A DNA stretch of 11,462 nt from Candidatus Dormiibacterota bacterium. GTDB taxonomy: Bacteria; Chloroflexota; Dormibacteria; Aeolococcales; Aeolococcaceae. The translations under genes were made by a program, and so were the position numbers. Shown here piece by piece: positions 6,253 through 11,462 of this stretch (position 1 is the stretch's first letter; every line of letters begins with the position of its first letter). Location of the stretch: assembly GCA_003170875.1 (NCBI GenBank), contig PMYJ01000190.1, forward strand, positions 4,133-15,594, written 5' to 3'. Below the pieces are notes generated by a model. That model saw only the letters and a program-made list of their open reading frames with translations. It had not been told where the DNA came from and did no database searches.

Positions 6253-7449
6253 ATGACGCGGATGCACGGTCCGAGGTGGGGGGCCGCCCCCGGTCTGCTC
6301 GCGCTCGCGGCGCTGGTAGCGGCGTGTGGGGGCACCACCACCCACCCCACGCCGAAGCACAGCGGCACCACGACACCGGCGCCCACGTCCACGTCCTCGT
6401 CTTTCGTCACCATCTTGCCGGCGGTGACCGCCGCCCCGGCGACACCGGCTCCGACCCCCATCGCGGGCTTCGAGGCCGCCTCGGTGACCTTCGTCTCCTC
6501 CCAGGACGGCTGGGTGCTCGGCACGGTGGGCGGCAGCCTGGCGCTCGCCCGCACCCAGGACGGCGGCACGACCTGGAGCAGCGTCACCCCGCCACCCACC
6601 GCTTTCTACAGCGGCTCCGGAAGCACCGGTGTGTCGGGCATCCGCTTCGCCAACCAGCAGGACGGCTGGGCGTACGGCCATGACCTCTTCGCGACCCAGA
6701 ACGGCGGAACGAGCTGGACCCAGGTCGCCCTTCCCGGTCTCAACTCGTCCAGCGGGGCCACTCCCATCCAGGAGCTGGAGACCTCCGCCGGGTCGGTCGA
6801 TGCCGTGATCGCGGGGACTTCCGGATTCCTGATCGACACCGCCACAGTGGGGAGCAATTCCTGGTCGACATCCCCCACGACCGTGGCCTACGGCGCCGGG
6901 CCCGTCCCGGAGGCCCAGCTCGTCCTCCAGGGATCGAGCGGCTGGGTCATCGAGAACGACCGAACCGTCGCCGGTGGCGCCCGCCTCCAGAGCGGGGCGT
7001 GGAGCGCGTGGACGGCGCCGTGCAGCACCGTCGGCGGACCGGCGACCCTCGCCGGCTCCAGCTCGCTGGACCTCATCGCCGCCTGTGAGGCGGGGCTGTA
7101 TGGCGGTTCGAGCTCCCCCACGGAGCAGGCCTACACCTCGACCAACGGGGGAGGTGCGTTCACCCAGCTGGCCACCGCGCTTCCCGCCGCCTGCCAGGGC
7201 AGCTCCACACTGGCCAGCCCGACCACGTCGGTCGCCGCGGCCGGATGCGGCGGGGAGATCGTGGCGACATTCAATGGCGGTGGGAGCTGGGGCACCGTCT
7301 TCACCGGTGCGGGAAACACCAGCATCTCCTATGTCGGCTTCACCACCTCAACCCAGGGGGTGGCCGTCGAAGCGTCGCTCACCAGCTCCACCGGTCCCCT
7401 GCTGATGACCCACGACGGAGGCCACACCTGGGCGGCGGTGACCATCTGA
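6253..7449 (+). CDS. Asp-box beta-propeller lipoprotein, copy 2 (BNR/Ycf48-like)
   Basis: Tandem paralog of the preceding lipoprotein, 398 residues. The signal peptide ends in the lipobox VAAC (Cys25). A Thr/Pro-rich linker runs to about residue 69, then the propeller domain follows. Asp-box and blade motifs are SSQDGWVLGT (82-91), ARTQDGGTTW (99-108), ANQQDGWAYG (133-142), FATQNGGTSW (146-155, the box missing in copy 1), TSTNGGGAF (295-303), TFNGGGSW (339-346) and MTHDGGHTW (385-393). The ATG at 6253 follows a strong GAGAGGAGG site at 9-base spacing. The paralogs align along their whole length, including the MTR start and the C-terminal HTWAAV. The linkers are the most divergent part, as expected for a spacer between membrane anchor and domain. 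The gene ends 53 bases from the convergent kinase gene. Function is unknown; ligand or partner binding at the cell surface is an inference. Confidence 0.88.
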   Translation: MTRMHGPRWGAAPGLLALAALVAACGGTTTHPTPKHSGTTTPAPTSTSSSFVTILPAVTAAPATPAPTPIAGFEAASVTFVSSQDGWVLGTVGGSLALARTQDGGTTWSSVTPPPTAFYSGSGSTGVSGIRFANQQDGWAYGHDLFATQNGGTSWTQVALPGLNSSSGATPIQELETSAGSVDAVIAGTSGFLIDTATVGSNSWSTSPTTVAYGAGPVPEAQLVLQGSSGWVIENDRTVAGGARLQSGAWSAWTAPCSTVGGPATLAGSSSLDLIAACEAGLYGGSSSPTEQAYTSTNGGGAFTQLATALPAACQGSSTLASPTTSVAAAGCGGEIVATFNGGGSWGTVFTGAGNTSISYVGFTTSTQGVAVEASLTSSTGPLLMTHDGGHTWAAVTI

Positions 7450-7462
7450 TCGGATCTCCGCC

Positions 7463-7485
7463 GAGCCGCTCCCGCTGACCGGCTC
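7463..7485. terminator. Possible bidirectional terminator between convergent genes
   Basis: GAGCCG and CGGCTC form a 6-bp inverted repeat around an 11-base loop, in the 53-base gap between the convergent lipoprotein and ROK kinase genes. There is no T tract on either side, so it is only a candidate, supported mainly by position. Confidence 0.35.
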
Positions 7486-7502
7486 CGCGTTCCTGGTGGG
7501 GG

Positions 7503-8489
7503 TCAGGCGGCGCCCACCAGGAGCGCGGCACCGATCGCTCCCCCGAGGTCGCCGAGCGCCGCCACCTTCACCTCGGGCGCTCGCTCGGGGAGGAAGAGGT
7601 GCGGGCTCATCGCCTCCGCGATCCGGTCGGCATAGGGCTGGCCGAGGCGGATGCCCAGCCCGCCCTCGATGATCACGGTCCCGATGTCCAGCAGGTTGAT
7701 CGCGGAGGCGATGCCCGTCCCCAGCGCTCCCACCGCCCGGTCGATGAGGTCGTGGGCCATGGCGTCGCCCTCGTCAAGGGCCCTGGCCCAGACGCCACTG
7801 GTCAGCCGGCTGCGGCCGAATTGCTTCATCAGCCGGAGGAGCTGGGTCTTCTCGCCACGGTCCGCACGCTTGCGGGCGGTCGCCTCCATCGCGGCCCGCC
7901 CCGAATAGGCCTCGACGCAGCCGCGCCGGCCGCAGGTGCAGAGCGCACCGTCGCGGACCACCACCACATGACCGATCTCGCCGGCGGCGCCCCGGCCGAC
8001 CCAGAGCCGGCCGTCGAGGACCAGGCTTCCGCCGACCCCGGTTCCCCAGGAGACGCCGATGAAGGAGGGGTGCCCGCGCCCAGCTCCGAGACGCATCTCG
8101 GCTCGGTTGGCCACCTGGACGTCGTTGCCGAGGCGGACCGCACATCCCAGCTGGCGGCTGAGTCGCTCACCGAGAGCGTACGTGCCGTCCCAACCGGGCA
8201 GGTTGCCGGCCTGGGAGACCGTCCCCGCGTGGGCGTCGACGCTGCCTGGCGATCCGACGCCGACCCCGGCGAGGAGGCGCGGGGTGATCCCGGCGGCCGA
8301 CGCGGCCTCACCGAGAGCCTCCACCATCGCCGCCGCCACCGCGTCCGGACCGCCGTCGACAGGGGTGGGCCGGCGCGCCTCGCCGACCACCCGATGGGTG
8401 CGCGTGATGACGACGGCCTGGATCTTGGTGCCGCCGAGGTCGATGCCACCGCGGAGGGAACGGTTGTCACGCGCCAGGCCAGTCGCCAT
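7503..8489 (-). CDS. ROK-family sugar kinase (glucokinase-like)
   Basis: Cytoplasmic ATP-dependent sugar kinase of 328 residues. The N-terminal phosphate-binding loop GGIDLGGTK (14-22) is followed by GVGVGSPG (about 76-83), GNDVQVANRAE (122-132) with Asp123 as the likely catalytic base, GTGVGG (149-154), and GEIGH with Glu171 and His174. The ROK zinc motif C-x-C-G-x-x-G-C-x-E is intact (Cys184, Cys186, Cys191). No helix-turn-helix precedes the kinase domain, so it is an enzyme and not a NagC/Mlc-type repressor. The ATG at 8489 was chosen because GGGAG lies 5 bases before it; a GTG at 8501 in the same frame has no ribosome site. It diverges from a 6-phosphogluconate dehydrogenase gene, which suggests glucose or gluconate metabolism. 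The exact sugar is not determinable, since ROK kinases also use fructose, allose, mannose or N-acetyl sugars. Confidence 0.92.
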   Translation of the reverse strand: MATGLARDNRSLRGGIDLGGTKIQAVVITRTHRVVGEARRPTPVDGGPDAVAAAMVEALGEAASAAGITPRLLAGVGVGSPGSVDAHAGTVSQAGNLPGWDGTYALGERLSRQLGCAVRLGNDVQVANRAEMRLGAGRGHPSFIGVSWGTGVGGSLVLDGRLWVGRGAAGEIGHVVVVRDGALCTCGRRGCVEAYSGRAAMEATARKRADRGEKTQLLRLMKQFGRSRLTSGVWARALDEGDAMAHDLIDRAVGALGTGIASAINLLDIGTVIIEGGLGIRLGQPYADRIAEAMSPHLFLPERAPEVKVAALGDLGGAIGAALLVGAA

Positions 8490-8515
8490 CGTCACTCCCA
8501 CTGGGGTGCCGTCGT

Positions 8516-8543
8516 GAACAGTCGCCTGTGAACCATACTGTTC
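8516..8543. promoter_or_regulatory. Inverted repeat operator candidate GAACAGT-N14-ACTGTTC
   Basis: Two perfect 7-bp arms lie with centres 21 bp apart, two DNA helical turns, which would put both half-sites on one face for a dimeric regulator. The site lies between the divergent kinase and 6-phosphogluconate dehydrogenase starts. It overlaps possible -10 hexamers in both directions: TACTGT (8536-8541, plus) and TATGGT (8532-8537, minus). A further GTGAAC copy sits between the arms (8528-8533). The regulator is not encoded in the window. Geometry and position are direct observations; the operator function is inferred. Confidence 0.45.
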
Positions 8544-8598
8544 TCAGCCCTGTGGCGGCGCTGGATCCGGAATCGCAGGTCCCGAAGAGGAGCCGAAC

Positions 8599-9618
8599 AT
8601 GCAGCTGGGGATGGTCGGTCTGGGGCGGATGGGCGCCAATCTCGTCCGCCGCCTGATGCGCGACGGGCATGACTGCGTCGTCTATGACGTCAATGCGCAG
8701 GCCGTCGCCACGCTCAGGGGCGAGGGCGCCGTGGCCACCGGTTCGCTCGACGAGTTCGTGGCGGCCCTGACCCCGCCCCGGGCGGCCTGGGTGATGGTGC
8801 CCGCCGCACTGACCGGCGATACTGTCGACGCGCTCGCCTCGCGGATGAGCGAGGGAGACGTCATCATCGACGGGGGAAACAGCTACTACCGTGACGACAT
8901 CGAGCGCGCCGAGAGGCTCTCGGCCCTCGGCCTCCACCACGTCGACGTCGGGACGAGCGGCGGGGTGCACGGGCTGGAGCGTGGATTCTGCCTCATGATC
9001 GGCGGCGAGCCGCAGATCGTCGAACGGCTCGATCCCATCTTCCGCAGCATTGCTCCGGGAGTGGACGCCGCCGCCCGCACCCCCGGTCGGGAGGGGGAGC
9101 CGTCGCCGGCCGAGCAGGGCTACCTCCACTGCGGGCCGCATGGCGCCGGACATTTTGTCAAGATGGTCCACAACGGGATCGAGTACGGGTTGATGGCCGC
9201 CTACGCCGAGGGGCTCAACATCCTGCACAAGGCGAATGTCGGGCTGAGCGAGCAGCAGGCGAGCGCCGAGAGCACGCCGCTTCGCGATCCCCGCTACTAC
9301 CAGTACGACCTTCCCATCCCCGAGGTCGCCGAGGTGTGGCGGAGGGGCAGCGTGGTCGCCTCATGGCTCCTCGACCTCACCGCGGGAGCGCTGCTCCGCT
9401 CGCCGGAGCTCGCCGACCTGGCGGGCCGGGTGTCGGACTCCGGGGAGGGTCGCTGGACGGCGATCGCCGCCGTCGACGAGGGCGTTCCCGCCCATGTGCT
9501 GACCGCCGCCCTGTACGAGCGCTTCAGCTCGCGCGGCGAGGCCGACTTCGCCGACCGGCTGCTCTCGGCGATGCGCCGCGAGTTCGGCGGCCATGCGGAG
9601 CTTCCTGCCGGAGGGTAG
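8599..9618 (+). CDS. gnd: 6-phosphogluconate dehydrogenase, short (probably NAD-linked) form
   Basis: Oxidative decarboxylation of 6-phosphogluconate to ribulose 5-phosphate, 339 residues. This matches the short GndA/YqeC-type class; the classical NADP enzyme is about 470. The Rossmann motif GLGRMG (7-12) is followed at the end of the second strand by VYDVN with Asp30. An acidic residue there normally favours NAD, whereas NADP forms have Asn-Arg-Ser. The substrate region shows GGNSYYRDD (92-100) and TSGGVHGLERGFCLMIGG (119-136). The catalytic segment GHFVKMVHNGIEYG (184-197) has Lys188, Asn192 and Glu195. The ATG at 8599 follows GAGGAG at 6-base spacing. It is divergent from a ROK sugar kinase and shares a possible operator with it. 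An NAD-linked enzyme would feed a catabolic more than a biosynthetic pentose-phosphate route. The cofactor call is inferred from one residue. Confidence 0.95.
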   Translation: MQLGMVGLGRMGANLVRRLMRDGHDCVVYDVNAQAVATLRGEGAVATGSLDEFVAALTPPRAAWVMVPAALTGDTVDALASRMSEGDVIIDGGNSYYRDDIERAERLSALGLHHVDVGTSGGVHGLERGFCLMIGGEPQIVERLDPIFRSIAPGVDAAARTPGREGEPSPAEQGYLHCGPHGAGHFVKMVHNGIEYGLMAAYAEGLNILHKANVGLSEQQASAESTPLRDPRYYQYDLPIPEVAEVWRRGSVVASWLLDLTAGALLRSPELADLAGRVSDSGEGRWTAIAAVDEGVPAHVLTAALYERFSSRGEADFADRLLSAMRREFGGHAELPAGG

Positions 9619-9672
9619 CGGCATCCTGGAGCGCCGGCGCGCGCGTGGGCAGAGGCGGGTTCGGGCGCGCTG

Positions 9673-10440
9673 TCAGATCGGACCGAGGGCGAGGAAGCCC
9701 GCGCGCGCGCTCCGCGCCAGCCTCTCCGTGGGCGCCGGCAGTTTCCGCCAGCCGCTCGAGGCGAGGAGCTCCGATGCCGCCTCCGCGGGGAGGATGGTGC
9801 GGACCGGCTCGCCGAGCGCGCCCACTGCGGCCTGGAACTGGCGCCGGCGCTCCTCCGTGGTCGCCGCTGACACGCTGATGGCGAGCCGGCTCCCGGCCGC
9901 CGCGGCCGACCGCAGGGCGCGGAGGAGGGACACGATCACCACCAGATCCAGGTACACCGCCACCCCCTCGCAGAGGAAGAGCGTTGGCGTTCCCCGGACG
10001 TGGCCCGCCCTGGCGAGCGCCGCACCCACGTCGTCGGTGGCGAAGTCGGCGGCGATGAAGGTGAGGTGAGGCGTCGGTATGGCGAGGCGGGCGAGCCGCG
10101 CGACCTTGTCCGCCTGGGTGGCCGGATGATCGATCTCGAACCACCAGACGTCCGGCTTTGCGTAGCGGAGCGCCCGGCCGTCGTACCCCGCACCGGCCAC
10201 CACCACCTGGGTGATGCCTCCGTCCAGCGCTCTGACCGTGGTCCGGTCGAAGTACGCCGTGCGCGCCGCCAGGTGGACGGTCATGGGGGAGTGGGGGTCG
10301 ACCATCGCCACCGGGCCCGCGACGTCGCGACTGAACCGCTGGTCGGCTTCCGGATCACCGTACGGGGCTGGCGCCCGGGGGAAGGTCAGACGCCGGGCCG
10401 CCACTCGCTGAGCGGTGACGGAGACCTGCCCCATCCTCAT
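9673..10440 (-). CDS. SAM-dependent methyltransferase, LCMT/PPM1 family
   Basis: Class I S-adenosylmethionine-dependent O-methyltransferase of 255 residues, of the leucine carboxyl methyltransferase-like family that is expanded in mycobacteria and other actinobacteria. Family landmarks run in order: RTAYFDRTTVRAL (60-72), the SAM loop VVVAGAGYDGRALRY (79-93), the acidic FEIDHPATQADK (101-112) that holds the ribose, FIAADF (128-133) and LCEGVAVYL (156-164). The ATG at 10440 gives the VSVTAQRVAARR opening seen in this family; an ATG two codons later is equally possible. Neither has a good ribosome site. It is convergent with the 6-phosphogluconate dehydrogenase gene, with 54 bases between the stops, and lies downstream of the HtrA gene with a strong hairpin between, so it is probably transcribed separately. 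The substrate is unknown; protein carboxyl methylation should not be assumed in bacteria. Confidence 0.9.
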   Translation of the reverse strand: MRMGQVSVTAQRVAARRLTFPRAPAPYGDPEADQRFSRDVAGPVAMVDPHSPMTVHLAARTAYFDRTTVRALDGGITQVVVAGAGYDGRALRYAKPDVWWFEIDHPATQADKVARLARLAIPTPHLTFIAADFATDDVGAALARAGHVRGTPTLFLCEGVAVYLDLVVIVSLLRALRSAAAAGSRLAISVSAATTEERRRQFQAAVGALGEPVRTILPAEAASELLASSGWRKLPAPTERLARSARAGFLALGPI

Positions 10441-10467
10441 CCGCGGCCGGTCCGTGAGGAGGGGAGC

Positions 10468-10503
10468 GCGGCAGGAGAGCGCATGGGGGCGCTCCCCTGC
10501 CGC
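10468..10503 (-). terminator. Strong hairpin terminator after HtrA-like gene
   Basis: Two 15-base arms (10468-10482 and 10489-10503) flank a 6-base loop. On the plus strand one position is an A-C mismatch. In a minus-strand transcript the same position is a G-U wobble, so all 15 positions pair. It starts 10 bases after the minus-strand stop codon of the protease gene. No U tract follows, which is common for terminators in high-GC bacteria. The strand asymmetry supports action on the protease transcript. Confidence 0.65.
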
Positions 10504-10513
10504 TGCACGGCTG

Positions 10514-11462
10514 TCAGCGAGGCGGGCCGGAGGCGAGGGTGATCGAGCTGGTGTGCTGCTGGCCCGAGGCGTCGACCCAGCCGATCTGGACGCTCTCTCC
10601 GGGATGGAGGGTCTCCAGCGCGGTGCTGAGGTCGCCGCTTGAGGTGAGCTGGGTGCTGTTGATCGAGACGATCACGTCGCCCGCCTGCAGGCCCGCGCTC
10701 GCCGCCGGAGTGTTGGCCTCCACCACGTCGACGAGGGCGCCGGTGCCGGTGGTGGGGTCCTGGACCTTGACTCCGATGTACGGCCCAGGCCCGACATTGA
10801 TGCTCCCGCTGGACTGCCCGGTCTCGATCTGCTGAGCGACCTGCAGCGCGGTGTTGATCGGGATCGCGAATCCCTGGGTGGTGCTCGACTGCCCGCTGAA
10901 GCTCGCACCGGTCTCGGTGCCGGCGGTGTCCATGCCGATCACCTTCCCGGCGGCGCTGACCAGCGGACCGCCGGAGTCACCGGAGACGATGTCGGCGTTC
11001 ATCTGGATCATGCCGGTGAGGTTCTCGGACGTGCCACCGTCACTCGCGGTGATGGACTGGTCGAGGTCGGCGACCGTCCCCGACACCACCGCCGGGGTAC
11101 CGCCCTTGCCGTATGCGTTGCCGATGGCGACCACGGCGGCGCCGATGGTCAGGTTGTCGGAGTTGCCGAGTGGCGCCACCTTGAGGCTGAGCCCAGAGAT
11201 GTCATTGATCTTGATCAGAGCGACATCGTCGATGGGGTCGTAACCGAGCACGGTGGCCGCGAGCTGCGGTCCTGCGCCGTCGATCTGGACGGTGACGGAC
11301 TGGGCGCCGTCGATGACGTGGTTGTTGGTCAGGATGTCGCCCGAGGAGTTGATGATGAACCCCGTCCCCTCGGCGAGGCCGGTTCCGCCCGCCAGCGTGT
11401 TCACGACGTCCACCACGGAGGGGTCGATCGCAGTGGCGAGGGCGGAGGCATTGACGTTGCTG
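10514..11462 (-). CDS. HtrA/DegP-like trypsin-fold serine protease with PDZ domain (N-terminus beyond window)
   Basis: Envelope or surface quality-control protease. The 315 visible C-terminal residues begin SNVNASALATAIDPSVV, so the usual signal or transmembrane anchor lies outside the window and no start codon is assigned. The chymotrypsin-fold domain has the full triad, numbered from the first visible residue: His48 in LTNNHVI, Asp79 in YDPIDDVALI, and Ser163 in GDSGGPL. A single PDZ domain spans about 227-312, with YIGVKV as the entry strand and AGLQAGDVIVSINS in the core. The protein ends soon after the PDZ domain, as in MucD- and PepD-type enzymes with one PDZ. A strong hairpin follows 10 bases after the stop. 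The family call is secure. Anchoring and activation (for example, by two-component stress signals) cannot be judged from this part. Confidence 0.94.
   Translation of the reverse strand, partial: SNVNASALATAIDPSVVDVVNTLAGGTGLAEGTGFIINSSGDILTNNHVIDGAQSVTVQIDGAGPQLAATVLGYDPIDDVALIKINDISGLSLKVAPLGNSDNLTIGAAVVAIGNAYGKGGTPAVVSGTVADLDQSITASDGGTSENLTGMIQMNADIVSGDSGGPLVSAAGKVIGMDTAGTETGASFSGQSSTTQGFAIPINTALQVAQQIETGQSSGSINVGPGPYIGVKVQDPTTGTGALVDVVEANTPAASAGLQAGDVIVSINSTQLTSSGDLSTALETLHPGESVQIGWVDASGQQHTSSITLASGPPR

Noticed and set aside
4864..6681. A 605-codon open frame on the minus strand opposite both propeller lipoproteins
   Set aside because: It is antisense to two genes with ribosome sites and lipoboxes. 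Its repeated pieces only mirror the duplicated sense genes, and no domain is visible.
4927..7449. The Asp-box lipoproteins as sialidases
   Set aside because: Asp-boxes occur in many propellers. I see no FRIP-type arginine motif or catalytic Tyr/Glu arrangement typical of sialidases.
8490..8501. GTG start four codons earlier for the ROK kinase
   Set aside because: No ribosome site precedes it, whereas the ATG at 8489 has GGGAG at 5-base spacing.
9619..9672. Alternating CG runs in the 54-base gap between the convergent gnd and methyltransferase genes, as a terminator or Z-DNA element
   Set aside because: The short CGCGCG runs are expected at this GC content, and I could not find a stem of useful length with a reasonable loop.
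1..11462. Mobile element, phage or CRISPR content
   Set aside because: There is no transposase, integrase, direct repeat array or terminal repeat. The only sizeable repeat is the diverged lipoprotein gene duplication.

Overview
The window is high-GC bacterial DNA (C or G at most third codon positions, many GTG starts, GGAG-type ribosome sites). It carries 10 protein-coding genes, two of them cut by the window edges. Three predicted lipoproteins with Ala/Cys lipoboxes, an actinobacterial-style solute-binding protein and a mycobacterial-style methyltransferase suggest a high-GC monoderm such as an actinobacterium, Dormibacterota or Chloroflexota. The taxon is inferred from style only; there is no rRNA or other marker. 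No tRNA, rRNA, CRISPR array, transposase, integrase or phage gene is visible. No gene-free stretch exceeds 300 bases; the longest is about 180 bases, between the two lipoprotein genes.

Region 1 (1-4824, all minus strand) reads, in transcription order: homogentisate 1,2-dioxygenase-like cupin, class I/II aminotransferase (4-base overlap), amino-acid-binding lipoprotein, ABC permease, ABC ATPase (cut off at the left edge). It looks like one operon for uptake and breakdown of an amino acid. An aminotransferase plus a homogentisate dioxygenase suggests tyrosine or phenylalanine, but the middle enzyme (4-hydroxyphenylpyruvate dioxygenase) and the later ones (isomerase, fumarylacetoacetase) are not in the window. 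The transporter's substrate is therefore an inference.

Region 2 (4927-7449, plus strand) holds two tandem paralogous lipoproteins with Asp-box (BNR/Ycf48-like) beta-propeller repeats. They diverge from the catabolic operon across a 102-base intergenic region. The first copy has lost one Asp-box blade segment that the second keeps.

Region 3 (7503-9618) is a divergent pair: a ROK-family sugar kinase on the minus strand and a short, probably NAD-linked 6-phosphogluconate dehydrogenase on the plus strand. A 7-bp inverted repeat with exactly two-turn spacing lies between them and overlaps possible -10 elements in both directions. The pair fits hexose or gluconate phosphorylation feeding the oxidative pentose-phosphate route.

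Region 4 (9673-11462, minus strand) holds an LCMT/PPM1-type SAM-dependent methyltransferase and, upstream of it, an HtrA/DegP-like serine protease with a PDZ domain whose N-terminus lies beyond the right edge. A very strong hairpin separates the two.

I see no clearly new defence or mobile system. The most unusual items are the altered metal-ligand region of the dioxygenase inside a transporter operon, the tandem propeller lipoproteins, and the symmetric operator between the kinase and dehydrogenase genes.
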